From contig JAHLEZ010000004.1 in the NCBI GenBank assembly GCA_020726505.1, positions 868,001-932,000 of the forward strand: DNA of 64,000 bases. Direction: 5' to 3'. A program made the position numbers and the translations under genes. The notes beneath the pieces were generated by a model that was not told the origin of the DNA, made no database searches, and worked only from the letters and a program-made list of their open reading frames with translations. Shown one piece after another: positions 1 through 11,397 of this stretch. The stretch is from Leptodontidium sp. MPI-SDFR-AT-0119. Its lineage: Eukaryota; Ascomycota; Leotiomycetes; Helotiales; Leptodontidiaceae. Within the stretch, counting starts at the first letter, position 1; every line of letters starts with the position of its first letter.

Positions 1-211
1 AGGAAGAATTGATGAGAGTTACTGAGGGACAAAATTTACTATTAAAGTCATTATATTCAACGTGCCATTTTGCTGGCGGGATATACCTAAATCTACCTAT
101 GAACAAACCCGGATGATCCCCATACGCCATCGCTCCAGCCATCCAACCCAACCAGCCGCCCAATCGCCCAATTAATCCACGTCTTTATTTCCCTCGAATC
201 TCAGGACTTTC

Positions 212-1694
212 TCAAATAAAATCCGCCGACCAAACCCCATTGATCTCAATACTCTCCGCCAATTTATCTTCAATCAGCCGAAAGAACCTGGACTGGCTAT
301 CCCACGCCAGCGACGCAATCTCAGCACCAGCAGCATCACTAAGGCCCCACGAAAGATCTTTATAAGGCTGCGTATTCCAGCCTGCAGTCGTGATGCCGGA
401 GGTAGAATTAGGTTCGAGGTCACCTCTCGTGATCTGTGCGAAGTCTTCCGACGAGGCGTTCGTGGCGAATATCTCATAGATGCGTGCGTCGGATCCGGTG
501 TAGTAAACGCTGAGGATGTCGGTGCCGCTTTGGTAACTGGCTGAGACAGGGGCGAGGGGCTTCCATTTAGTAGGTGCTGAGGAGAGGATTGGTGTTGCTG
601 GTTTTGGAGGTTAGTCTGTGGAGATGGAGGAGGGTGGATACAGACTTACGATTCCGCCACCAGCCGTCGACTGATTGTACGTTGTAGAGGGTCTTATCTT
701 TATCATCTACGTACAAGAGGACAACGTCATCGTTGATCACAGACGCAGAGATACTGCTCCCGCTCAAAGCTTTGCCGGAAATTGTCCTTCCGTGGTCCCA
801 TGTTCCATCTCCTTGGCTCCCTAGTTCAGTGACGTATTTATCGGTGTTGTGGTAGAACACACGGTAGCCTAACGTGGAGTTGAGGTACACTGATTCGATG
901 GCCGACGTGGCAGATAATGGGTATGTGATACCCTTGGTAATGACATCGTTATAAACTGACATGCAAATCTCTGCCATGCAGCTAAAGTTCGCAAGAACGA
1001 TGTTCTGCTCATGAACATAGAATATGTTCAGATACACGTTTCCATCGCTCCCCAGCATACTAGTCGCAGTCATAGGATCGTCCATAGATGGAGCAATGTC
1101 GAACTCCAAGGTCTGATCCGGCGACCAAGCTCCCGTGCCGTTGTTGAACTTCATCAAGACATCATCAGAGCCAGTCTTCGCGTGAACAACGTGCATCTTC
1201 CATTCCGTGCGGTTTGCCCCTGTGAAGACACCTGCCGAAGTGATTGATGGGAATTTCTTGTGGGATTTGCTGTTCGTGACTCCTACTGCGACACCGATGA
1301 TGATGGCGCAAAGTATGAGAACTCCTACTCCTGTCGCAATCATGAAAAATCGTCTCCGCGGCATGCCCAATATCGTCCTCGGTGGCTGCCTTTGAGGTAA
1401 CGACTCAGTTCCTGACTTCTGACTTCGCGCAGCTTGATCATAATCCACAACATTTCTGTTGAGTGTGGTTGCGCTCGCTCCCTCTTGTGCTGGGTCACAA
1501 GGGATCAATCCTGATGGTATATCGACTACCGTGGGGTATCGTTCTTCGTCTCGCATTACGTATTTTTCTGCAGGTAAATTTGGCGGTGTTCCGTAGCGTG
1601 GTGCGGGAGAGGCGTTGATTGACATTGGGCTTTCTGTTAATTCCATCCCGTAGTCGTAGGACGGTGGCGCGTATTTATGTCGTTCGCTCGTCAT
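212..1694 (-). CDS. Membrane-anchored fungal fucose-specific-lectin-like protein
   Basis: Two exons (1694-650 and 597-212) joined by a 52-bp GTAAGT...CCAG intron give 476 aa; the phase is continuous across the junction. The N-terminal ~115 residues are polar and probably cytoplasmic, starting MTSERHKYAPPSYDYGMEL. A basic RRRFF stop-transfer and one hydrophobic segment (about residues 115-140, Ile/Val/Gly-rich) follow. The C-terminal ~330 residues show spaced W/Y-G-D repeats (for example a DGWWRN motif and ITTAGW) as in the beta-propeller of AAL/AFL-type fucose-binding lectins. Several N-x-S/T sites lie in that part, which fits an extracellular position. The topology suggests a type II membrane lectin binding fucosylated glycans at the surface. 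The domain assignment is by resemblance only; individual sugar-binding residues were not checked. Confidence 0.68.
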
Positions 1695-3349
1695 GGCGAA
1701 TTTGTCATCCCCAACCTACGATTTTGTTAGAGAAGTAATGCCAGAATCATCTTGCAATCTTACCGTGTACGACATTTGGCTCATTGTTGAAGGGGGACAA
1801 AAAAAAAACGAGGTTGAAGGCAATGGCTTCGATGGACTCGATTCGAAGTAGTTGAAGAACCAGACTGCAGCGGAATGTACGAAATGATCAACAAATCAAA
1901 CAAAGTAAAGGAATAAACAAACTCGAGGAATCAAAACAACTTTTAAAAGAAATGTAAGTCGACGTCAACAGACGTGGAAACAAGGACAAGTAAGGAGCGT
2001 ACAACACAAAAATGGGATTCCAGAAGTTTGGGGGATACAATGGAGTACCTATATTGGGGAGAGATTGCAGGGATTCTTTGCCGGAATAAAGCCAGAAATG
2101 CAGGGATATATATTTGTGTCAGAATAGAGGGGACAAGGCTACAGCACATACCACTCGGGTGTCCATGCTTCAGTCCTGATTGAAAGTGCAGGGCAGAATT
2201 TTTGTTGATGGTTGAGTTCTGAGTAGGAAGTGAAGGTGTTGGAGAAATAGGGAATACTTAGAGTGGGTTTGATTCTCCAGGTAATTTTCCAGTGAACGTA
2301 TCTACCTGATTTTGAGGTGGCCGTTGAAAAAAGGAAATCGAGAGAAGAAAACCAAGAGAGAGCCCATTCGTAACATGTATGAGCTTTTGTTTGGAATAGT
2401 ACCTGGAGAGCTCAAATGTTGTCTCATGGACAGCTCAAGACATTGGAAGTCATATGAGCATTACCCCATAATCCCGCTAACTCAACTTACTGGTTGCCCA
2501 GAAAGCTGTATCCAAAGCGAGTTAGCCTTGAGAGTTTGCTGGATGTGTAGAAAATCGCATCAAATGTTTCATGGCAAAACCTCCCCCGCACCAAATCACA
2601 ACCACAACAGCTCCCTCTCGAGCGAAGTTTCAACGTCCACAAACAATCGACATCAACAAGCAGAATAAAACCAAACCAGAAAAACGGCCTTGGTGATGGT
2701 GACAGAGAAGTGTCGGCATCGCCGCCCAAGGACAAGATCTTAGGTCGTGGCTGAGCTCCGGGGAAGCTCGAGGATGCCAGGCCATCCCCTCGTCCAAATA
2801 AACTCTTTGGACCGTTTCAAGATCCGAAGCTGAACTCGGTCCCGAATCACACGAGTGAAGCACCGCAGCTGCACAGGGCTCCCAGGCTTGTGAATAGTGA
2901 AGTGGATCCGCATGCTTTGAACCTGGAGGTTGAAAGGGAGTTAGTACGAGAACGATGGGTAACGCAACGTGATGGATCATGGGTAGGTGGCAGCGATTCG
3001 CTTGCGAACTGCTGTCCAAGGCTAACTTGACGGAGGTCTAAATAGATGGGATTGAAATTAGATGGTCATTGCTCTTGAGAATCTCGGGATGATGTGTTTG
3101 CTGTTGTTTTCGGTTGGGTTACATGCCGAGTCCGATTCTTAGATTGACAGACGGTGCTGTCGGGTCGATCCTGTTCAGAGAAAAGGGGTTCCTATCGTGA
3201 TTGCTCATGCATCCGAAAAATAGCCGAGAGTTATGCAAGGCTGCGACAGCTCGTTTAATTATGCACGAGCATAACTTAAGCCAACCTCACCTCTCCAACG
3301 CTTCCTCTCCATACCCGCATCCAGACTGAGCTTCATCAAACTCTCAACT
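1695..3349. other. Intergenic region, no supported gene
   Basis: This is the shared upstream region of the lectin (leftward) and TRAPPC12 (rightward) genes. It has a short A-tract near 1800. Several open frames occur on both strands (e.g. 2312-2668 + and 2630-3019 -), but they overlap, lack recognisable domains and show no convincing splice structure. I see nothing else in it. Confidence 0.5.
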
Positions 3350-5279
3350 ATGGAAACACCATCTGAAGACTCAGCACCTAAGAGGCATTCCAGACATGGC
3401 TCGTCTGGTAGAGGTCAGTGATCTTTCTTTCTTTATATTGCTTATGTTTTCTGCTGTTCTGTTCACTTGCGTGTTCATATGAAGTTTCACGATGTCTTAA
3501 GCTTGCCTGTGAAGGAGTTGGGTTGATGCACTTGGGTTCTAAGATCCCATCTCATCGCTATCATCTCTGCTTTCACTTCTGTTCTATGTCTTGCAGCCAT
3601 GTCTTTCCTTTCTGCCCCTTTCGGCGTGTGAGGGCAATTAGAAGGGGCCCTTGGTTAAACCATGTCACGTGCGTATATTTCAAGATGGCATCTTGTGATC
3701 CAAGCAGATCGTTGAAACAAACAGTCTCTCTGAGCACAAACATCGCGCCTGGCGCTTAATGTGCGATATGCAACAAATTCATGGTTCGGGTGAACCAGTG
3801 TCAAGACTGGGTAAGAGCAAGATAGTGAGAAGTCGAGAGGCATCCCTCCTTTTATGTCGATTTTCCATCCATCATGCGCAGATTCATTACTGTCCTCTCA
3901 TGTCTTTATGTTTGTCAAAAATGTAGCTAACAGCTTATGCTAGCCCTTCCTCGACGACCAACTCGTGGACCACTCGACATGGCCGAGTAGGTATCTCCCC
4001 GCTTCAGAAACATGCTCACTAACAAACCCCAGCGCACCAATCACTCCCTCCAGCCCATTAGCCAGCACAACGCCATCAACACCCAAACTCACCAAAGGCC
4101 CCTCCTCCCTCCTCTCCCCCACAACATCCCAATACCTAACCCCTCGCCTCCCTTCTCCAGGCCCAGGATCCAACCTCTCCGCCCTCTCCTCACCCTCCTT
4201 CCGCACAGCCAAAACATCACTCTCTCCCTCTCGGTCCAACATGTCCGCCATAACCACAACAGGAGGAACGAGCATAACATCGAAAGATTTCTCCTTCCTG
4301 CTCCGCCCAGAGATCTACCACCCCCTAACCCTCCTCGACGTCCCTCCTCCCTTTAGGGTAACATCCTCACAGATCTCCCCCTCCACACCCCTCTCGGTTT
4401 TAATCTCAAGTGGCCATTTCCGCGCCGCAGCAATCAAAGCCGCATCCCTCCTCACCTCTTCCAACCCCTCCATCTCACCCTCAAACCACGCCCAGATCTT
4501 CGAGCTGGTGTATGCTCGTCTCGCGAGCCTGACGCTGTGTAACCAGACCGCGCTGGCTGCGCAAGAGGTGAAAGCGTTGGAGGATCTGAATAGTGCGTAT
4601 TATCGCGACGAGGCGGATGGGAAACATCTTGTGCCGTGGGAACTGAGGGTTTTGGCTGTCAGGTTGCAGGGCATGGGGTTTAATGATGCGAGGAGGGGTG
4701 TGGTGGGGTATTATGATTTGGCGAGGGAGGCGAGGGGTAGTTTGAGCGGGCTTAAGAAGTTGAGGAGGGAGAGTGTGAGAGGTGGTCAGGATGGTGAGGA
4801 TGGGAATGACGGGAGTGGTGAGGAGGGGAAGGGAGATGTTGAGAGAGAGATTGAGTTGTGGGAATGCCGATTAGCTGAGCTGGGCATCCGCGTTGCTTCT
4901 GCGCTCATCGAGATGGAGGATCTTGAGGGCGCCACGCGTTTCCTTTCAACTCTCAAAGCGGACCCTAGGAATCCATCTCGTCTCTCGATCCAGAAAGCGC
5001 TGTTGTGGCTTTGTATCGGCGATGTAGAAGCTGCGAGGGCTTGTGTTGTTCAGAGGGGAGAGGGACAGATTCGGAATACAAGCGAGCGGAATGTAATCTT
5101 AGCACTAGCTGCCATGGCAGATAGTGAGTTTGAGAGGGCTGTTGAGATTTGGCGGACTTTGATCGAGGGGAACGCGAATGATGAGGAGGAGGAGGGAGAA
5201 GAAGAGGGCGAAAAGGCCATGTGGCGCCAGAACCTGGGGGTTTGCTATTTATATCTCGGGAGGATGGATGAGGTTCGTA

Positions 5280-5311
<32 letters not shown>

Positions 5312-5637
5312 ATATACCCCTCCCCTCCCTAACCTTAACTCACCCCATCCCCTCTCTCCTTCCCCTTCTTCTCCTCCTTGAAACTAACGCTAACCTCTAA
5401 ACACAGGCACGAACTCTCCTCGAGTCCCTAATAACAACATCCCACTCTTTCCACGCGTTGACGTTCAATTTATCGACTATCTACGAGTTATGCACGGAGA
5501 GGAGCCGTGCGCTGAAGATTGGCTTGGCGGAGAGAGTGGCTGCTTTGCAGGAGGGTGGTGGAGAGGGGGGTACAAATGAGGGGGTAGGAAGGGGAGGGGG
5601 AGGGTGGGAGAAGGTTAATGGGGATTTTAAACTTTAG
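3350..5637 (+). CDS. TRAPP complex subunit 12 (TRAPPC12-like, TPR protein)
   Basis: Proposed exons are 3350-3413, 3597-3625, 3944-5272 and 5407-5637, giving 550 aa in continuous phase. The small second exon (residues MSFLSAPFG) is the least certain. A Ser/Pro-rich low-complexity N-terminal third is followed by a conserved block starting DFSFLLRPEIYHPLTLLDVP and then alpha-helical TPR-like sequence. The end includes FNLSTIYELCTERSRALK, which closely resembles the last helices of animal TRAPPC12 (FNL-T-MYEL...RS). TRAPPC12 is a subunit of metazoan and filamentous-fungal TRAPPIII, the tethering/GEF complex acting in ER-Golgi traffic and autophagy. An acidic Gly/Glu insert lies near codons 300-320. 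The last intron carries a (CT)13 microsatellite. Confidence 0.8.
5281..5306 (+). repeat. (CT)13 microsatellite in the last TRAPPC12 intron
   Basis: Thirteen uninterrupted CT units start 8 bases into the intron (donor at 5273) and continue into a pyrimidine-rich tract. It could be read as a polypyrimidine splicing signal, and is likely to vary in length between strains. Confidence 0.9.
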
Positions 5638-6201
5638 GTTTTGGGGCTGGTAGTGAGGGCGGGTTTTTGATGAAGGAAAAAAGGAGTGGAGGGGAGCGGA
5701 GGGAAGAATGTTGTGTAAGAATAACGGAGGTTGATGCAAAGACAAAGAAAGATAAAGGCTGAGAATAGAATAAAAGAGAATTGCTAGAATAAGTATGCTA
5801 ACAACCACGAGTTTGCATGCTAAGTTAAGCCTGGGTGTAGTTCTAATGCCCATTTACCTTCCCACATCTCTTCGTCTGCTACAATGATGGCATAGCATCA
5901 CTGGATTGTTATAAGTTTATAAAGCATATTTAGGATCTAGTTCTAGATCTAGATCCAGTATTCTGGATGAAGAGGAGCTTGGAAGGTGTTTGCTTCGCTA
6001 ACTCGGAGTTTGTGCAGTCATTGTTCGTTTGAAGAGAGATTCATTTCTGTCTATATGCAAGTTAACATCACGCTGTCTATCTACCCAGCTATGTATATAT
6101 AGCTCCCTCAAGATCTTCACTAAGCACCAATCTTCGTAGGTACAAACTACACCTAAGCCCTTGTCCTCGTCTCAATCCACATCAGATCTGATCAGGTCAG
6201 A
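5638..6201. other. Convergent intergenic region, TRAPPC12 and galactokinase 3' ends
   Basis: The 3' flanks of two convergent genes lie here. There is a short AGATCTAG-type repeated stretch near 5935-5955 and AT-rich sequence, compatible with polyadenylation signals. No gene is seen. Confidence 0.5.
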
Positions 6202-7779
6202 TCAAATCACGCCCTCACCCCCGACAACAAAAACCGCACTCCCACTCCCAGGTCTACTAACCACAACCGCCGCACTCTTCTGCTCCTCAGTCAGAGTCAT
6301 CTTACTATAATACTCCCTCTCCCACGCCTCTTTAACAGCATCGACTTTATCCGCCGGCACAAGATGCACACTACACCCACCCCAACCCGCGCCCGTCAAT
6401 CTAGAACCGTAACTGCCTGCTTTGCGCGCGATGGCGCACAGCTGGTCGATTTCCGGACACGAGCACTCGTAGATGTCGCGGCAGCTGTCTTGGGTCTCGT
6501 TCATGAGGTCGCCGAGCTGTTGGTTGAATTGTGCTGTGCTGGGATTTGCATCTTGATCTTGAGCTGACGTTGATGTTGACGAGGGGGTTTCAAGGATGGA
6601 GAGGAATTTCAAAACGCGCAGCGCTTCGGTGAAGACGTGGAGAGCTCGCTGGCGGAGCTTGAATTTCTCGGCTCGGACGGGGAAGGTGGATGTGAAGCGG
6701 TCGTTTAGCTCGGGGACGGAGAGGGAGATGACGGATGCGATTTCGTCGCGCGTGTAGCCTTCTTCTTTTGTGAGGGTGGATCCGGTGAGGGCGATTAGTT
6801 GGGTGAGTTGTTCTTCGTTTGAGAGGGTGCTGGTGGAGAAGTAGGTTGATTGCAGACCGTGGAGGGAGATTCCTAGAGGGCCTGAGTCGGATGGGAGAGG
6901 AGTTGTGGATTTGTTGAGGATGGCGTGGAGGTAGGCGGCTGCGAGACTGCATTCTACGACGCGCAGGTTGTAGCAGACGGGTCCGGTAACTTGTTTGTCG
7001 GATTGGACGAAGCTCTGGGCGATGACGAAGGAGAGTTCTGGGTTGGTTTTGGGGAAGTAGACGGGGCGTGCTGTGAGGGTTGGGACGAAAGAGACGAAGA
7101 GTGCAGACCCACGGAGGGAGAAGACTGAGGCGGATTGATCCATTCCACCAGAGTTTACACCAACGGCACGTTCGCTGACGATAGCCAGTTCGGTGAGGGC
7201 TGTCTTGTCGACTTCCTTCTCGCCGTTGGCAAACATGACTGCGAGGGCAGATGCGCTGACGAAAGCTGCAGAGCTGCTCAATCCACCTCCAGCAGGTACA
7301 GATCCATCCATCAATATCTCCATGCTCTTCGGTTTATATCCCGCTCCGTGTTTGGCTCGCAGAAGCTCCAATGCGCCGCGCAGACCGGATTTGAAGTAGT
7401 TGGTCCATTCGTGAACTTTGGCGTCGATGTCGACGGTTTCGTATGGGATATCGAATTCGTGGGCGGGAAACTTCTCGGTTTGGATGTTGGACACTTTGAT
7501 CTTGTAGCTGCCTTCTGGGGCTTGCGAGTCGTCAATTACACGTACAGCAAGAAGGACGTCGGCCGTGATGGCCATGGGGAGGACGGAGTAGAGGGAGTAG
7601 TCGATGTGTTCGCCGATAATGTTGACTCTGCCGGGAGAGCGAGATACAAAGTCTGGAGTTGAGCCATAGTTGACTTTGAATTGCTGGAGGAGCTTCTCCC
7701 ATCTAGTTGTTTGTGTAGAGAGGGCATCTTCGGTGTAGATGTCCTTCAGAGACTTCGCGACTGGAACTGTTCCCGCCAT
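6202..7779 (-). CDS. GAL1: Galactokinase
   Basis: Intronless 525-aa galactokinase of the GHMP family, which phosphorylates alpha-D-galactose at C1 with ATP in the Leloir pathway. The galactokinase signature GRVNIIGEHIDY is at about residues 50-61, the GHMP ATP-binding motif GGGLSSSAAF at about 163, SGGMDQSAS further on, and the C-terminal LTGAGWGGC motif near 472. All catalytic motifs look intact. The frame stays open upstream to 7950, but the start at 7779 (MAGTVPVAKSLKDIYTED) is preferred because it matches the usual galactokinase N-terminus and the upstream codons are low-complexity Pro/Thr. It is transcribed divergently from ILV2 across a 1.3-kb shared upstream region. Confidence 0.95.
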   Translation of the reverse strand: MAGTVPVAKSLKDIYTEDALSTQTTRWEKLLQQFKVNYGSTPDFVSRSPGRVNIIGEHIDYSLYSVLPMAITADVLLAVRVIDDSQAPEGSYKIKVSNIQTEKFPAHEFDIPYETVDIDAKVHEWTNYFKSGLRGALELLRAKHGAGYKPKSMEILMDGSVPAGGGLSSSAAFVSASALAVMFANGEKEVDKTALTELAIVSERAVGVNSGGMDQSASVFSLRGSALFVSFVPTLTARPVYFPKTNPELSFVIAQSFVQSDKQVTGPVCYNLRVVECSLAAAYLHAILNKSTTPLPSDSGPLGISLHGLQSTYFSTSTLSNEEQLTQLIALTGSTLTKEEGYTRDEIASVISLSVPELNDRFTSTFPVRAEKFKLRQRALHVFTEALRVLKFLSILETPSSTSTSAQDQDANPSTAQFNQQLGDLMNETQDSCRDIYECSCPEIDQLCAIARKAGSYGSRLTGAGWGGCSVHLVPADKVDAVKEAWEREYYSKMTLTEEQKSAAVVVSRPGSGSAVFVVGGEGVI

Positions 7780-8542
7780 GGTGGGGGGTTTTGGGGTTGG
7801 AATTGGAATTGGCGGGGTAATTTGTGGTTGGAGGATGTGGGCTGTTGAGGGTTGGATTTGATGGGTTGGTTGATAACTGAAGTAGAATGAATGGTCGATA
7901 TGATCGTCTTCAAGGAATGAGGAGAGGATTGTATTTATGTGAAAGAACAACAGATGTCCTCTCCGGTTTTTGTAGGCAGTTCCATCCCATCGCGTGACGG
8001 GTGGTGGTTCCTGAAGGAAATCAAATCCGCCGCTAAAGGTGGGCTGTGGACTGTTGTGTCATTTGTGCGCTTAGAACAGGGGGGATAAAAGGGGCATAAC
8101 ATGGGGCATTGCAGAACCAGCTTTGATTCATAGAAGGGAAAGAGGGCAGATGGGACTATGAATGACTAGTATGAAATGGAGGAAATGCCTCCGAGAGCTT
8201 TCCCGAGAAGGAAAGTAGCCTTGAGGCTATCTCCATGCCACAGGACTGATTGTTGGAGCCAGGGAGGGGCTTGTAGGAAAAGGGGATCTGGGGAACCTGG
8301 ACCCTTCAAAATGCTGATCCTATGATGTGATGCTCTGATGGAGCCGCCGTCTTGATTCACGCTCTTTTTCCTCGTGGGTATTCATGATAGGCCGTGAGGT
8401 AGAGCATTGTAAATAAACAGTCTCTCTGCTCACCAGGGCGTACCAAGTCGGCCTAGCTGGTCTAGTCAGTCCAATGTGAACGGGCAGCTTGAGAATAGAA
8501 GAAGAAATAGGGGTTAAGAAAGTCGTAAGTAGGCGACAGAAC

Positions 8543-8596
<54 letters not shown>

Positions 8597-9082
8597 TCTC
8601 TTTGCTTCAAGGCTTCGTGGTAAACAAATGCAAGGCTGAAGGAAGGAATCTTGTGAGTTTCCCGACCTCGGCTGGATCAAATTAAATCCAGTCCGCCACC
8701 AGAAAATCCTGCTTACCTCATCCCTTCTACGTCGGCTCTGATTGGTCCAGATCTACCACCAGCGCTGCAAGGACCATTTCCCCACACTGCAGGCCGAAAA
8801 CCGCTGCTGCAGAGGAAAATCGTATGGAAGCGACCTGACCTGGGCGAGATCCATCCATCCATCCATGACTCTACTTTCACTCTCCTCCTACTCCTCCTCT
8901 TCCTCACAACAACAACACCACCACCACCACAATCATACTCGCCCGACACACAATTCACTGGCAATTGTACTACCAATATACTTAAAAAGAGCTGAGCTGA
9001 GCCAGTGAGGCATCTCTCTTCTACATTCTTTTTTTTCTCTCTCCAATCGCCCGCCTCCACTCTCCACTCCCCGAACTTCAAA
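7780..9082. promoter_or_regulatory. Divergent upstream region between galactokinase and ILV2
   Basis: This 1.3-kb spacer must hold the promoters of both flanking genes. It contains a (GCTT)13 tetranucleotide repeat, CTCC/CAA/CAC low-complexity tracts at about 8880-8935, and pyrimidine-rich sequence just before the ILV2 start (9028-9070), as often found in strongly transcribed fungal genes. A TGACTC match to the Gcn4/CpcA core is not obvious in the last 200 bases. Small open frames over the tetranucleotide repeat are artefacts. Confidence 0.55.
8545..8596 (+). repeat. (GCTT)13 tetranucleotide microsatellite
   Basis: Thirteen perfect GCTT units (52 bp) lie between the galactokinase and ILV2 start codons. 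On the complementary strand it reads AAGC and creates spurious Lys-Gln-Ala-Ser repeat frames. It is likely polymorphic in length. Confidence 0.95.
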
Positions 9083-11397
9083 ATGCTCAGATCCTATCCT
9101 GCGAGGAGTGCCGCGCGTGCTCTCCGGCAAAGCACAAAATGTCCTGCACAACGATTCTCTACCTCTCCAGCGCCTGCTGCCATTGGCATGGTACGGAAAT
9201 CACCAGCCACGACAACGACGAGATCACAAGCTACTGTCGCGACAGCTTCCGCGCCCTCGCCCGCAACGTATGTCCCTCAACCATGAGTCACTATATATAC
9301 TTACAAGACGTAGGAAAACAAGAGAAAGTCCAGCTCCTACCTTTAATACCACTACGACAAAAGAGAACCCTCTACAATCCGCCCAGAATGCTCGGTCACA
9401 ACCAGAAATGGATGAGTCGTATGTGTTGAGTCACCGCTACTCGAGTCAACCTACTGACATGACCACAGATTTATTGGCAAGACTGGTGGAGAGATCTTTC
9501 ATGAGATGATGTTAAGACAAGGCGTCAAGCATATCTGTTAGTACTTCCGCATCTCAATTGTGTAGCTGTTGCTGACCCCGCATAGTCGGTTATCCTGGTG
9601 GTGCGATTCTTCCCGTATTTGATGCTATCTACAACTCGAAACATTTCGAATTTATTCTCCCAAAACATGAACAAGGTGCTGGACATATGGCAGAAGGATA
9701 TGCGAGAGCTTGTGGGAAACCCGGTGTTGTTCTCGTCACCTCCGGCCCCGGTGCGACGAATGTTATTACGCCCATGCAAGATGCCCTCTCGGATGGAACA
9801 CCAATGGTTGTTTTCACCGGCCAGGTCGTCACCACAGCAATTGGAAGTGATGCTTTCCAAGAAGCTGACGTTATTGGTATCTCGAGAGCATGCACAAAGT
9901 GGAATGTTATGGTGAAGAATGTTGCCGAGCTTCCAAAGCGGATAGCTGAAGCATTCGAGATTGCCACCTCTGGACGCCCTGGACCTGTTCTGGTAGATTT
10001 GCCAAAGGATGTCACCGCTGCTGTCCTCCGAAAGGCTATTCCAACCGGGAGCACTATCCCAGCCCTTCCCAGCCAAGCTTCAAAAATGGCACAACAACAT
10101 GTCAGGAAGCGACTCGAGGCCACCCTTGCACGTGTAGCCAAGTTGATCAATGGTGCTAAGAAGCCTGTTATCTATGCTGGACAGGGTATCATTTCCCTTC
10201 CAGAGGGACCAAAGCTTCTCAAGGAACTCGCCGACAAGGCCTCTATTCCTGTGACAACCACCCTCCAAGGTCTTGGTGGATTCGATGAGCTTGATCCCAA
10301 GGCTCTCCACATGCTCGGTATGCACGGTTCGGCTTACGCTAACCTGGCCATGCAAGAAGCAGATCTCATTCTTGCTCTTGGAGCTCGTTTCGATGATCGC
10401 GTGACAGGAGCCGTATCCAAGTTTGCTCCAGCAGCGAAGCTCGCAGCATCTGAGGGACGCGGTGGTATCGTTCATTTCGAGATCATGCCAAAGAACATCA
10501 ACAAGGTCGTTCAAGCAACCGAAGCCGTAGAAGGCGATGTTGCGGATAACCTTGCCCTTCTCAACCCTCTTGTTGACACCACCACCATGGCCGACCGAAA
10601 AGAGTGGTTCGACCAGATTAACTACTGGAAGGAGAAGTTCCCTCTCAACTCATACCAGAAGGCTGAGCGAACAGGCCTCATTAAGCCCCAAACTCTCATC
10701 GAGGAGCTCTCAAATCTCACCGCCCACCGAAAGGAGGACACCATTATTGCTACTGGTGTCGGTCAACATCAGATGTGGACTGCTCAACATTTCAGATGGC
10801 GCCACCCAAGAACCATGATCACATCTGGTGGTCTTGGAACGATGGGTTACGGTCTCCCAGCTGCCATTGGTGCAAAGGTTGCTCGTCCAGACGCCCTTGT
10901 CATCGATATCGATGGAGATGCTTCTTTCAACATGACTCTTACCGAGATGTCAACCGCCAAGCAATTCAATATAGGCGTCAAGATCATTGTCTTGAACAAC
11001 GAGGAGCAAGGTATGGTTACTCAATGGCAAAATATCTTCTACGAGGATAGATACGCACACACCCACTCCGAGAACCCCGATTTCATGAAGCTTGCCGATG
11101 CTATGGGCATCCAAGCCAGGAGATGTGTCAAGCCAGACGATGTTAAGGATGCTCTAACCTGGTTGATTGAGAGTGACGGACCAGCATTCTTGGAGGTTGT
11201 AACAGATAAAAAGGTTCCTGTCCTACCTATGGTACCGGGTGGTAGTGCTTTACATGAGTTCCTGTTCTATGATGACAGTACGTCCCTCCCCCGCGCCCTC
11301 TTCATTAACAGAATTTACTGACACATCCACAGCCAAGGACAAGGAACGCAGGAAGCTCATGGGCGAGCGAACAGGTGGCAAGCACGGAGGCGACTAA
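9083..11397 (+). CDS. ILV2: Acetolactate synthase catalytic subunit, mitochondrial
   Basis: Five exons (9083-9267, 9314-9418, 9469-9536, 9586-11277, 11333-11397) give 704 aa in continuous phase. This ThDP enzyme makes acetolactate and acetohydroxybutyrate, the first common step of Val/Leu/Ile synthesis. The first ~60 residues (MLRSYPARSAARALRQ...) are Arg/Ser/Ala-rich with no acids, as in a mitochondrial presequence. Conserved blocks follow: FIGKTGGEIFHEMM, FGYPGGAILPVFDAIY, the KHEQGAGHMAEGYAR segment with the catalytic Glu, SGPGATN, FTGQV, and the ThDP/Mg motif GDASFNMTLTE with downstream NNEEQGMVTQWQ. The C-terminus ends in basic ERRKLMGERTGGKHGG, as in other fungal Ilv2. Introns cluster in the 5' part. 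Confidence 0.96.

Noticed and set aside
2312..3019. Overlapping plus and minus frames of 80-130 codons
   Set aside because: Mutually overlapping, no domain, no start context or introns that make sense.
8320..8680. Frames with Lys-Gln-Ala-Ser repeats
   Set aside because: Created by the (GCTT)13 microsatellite read on the minus strand.
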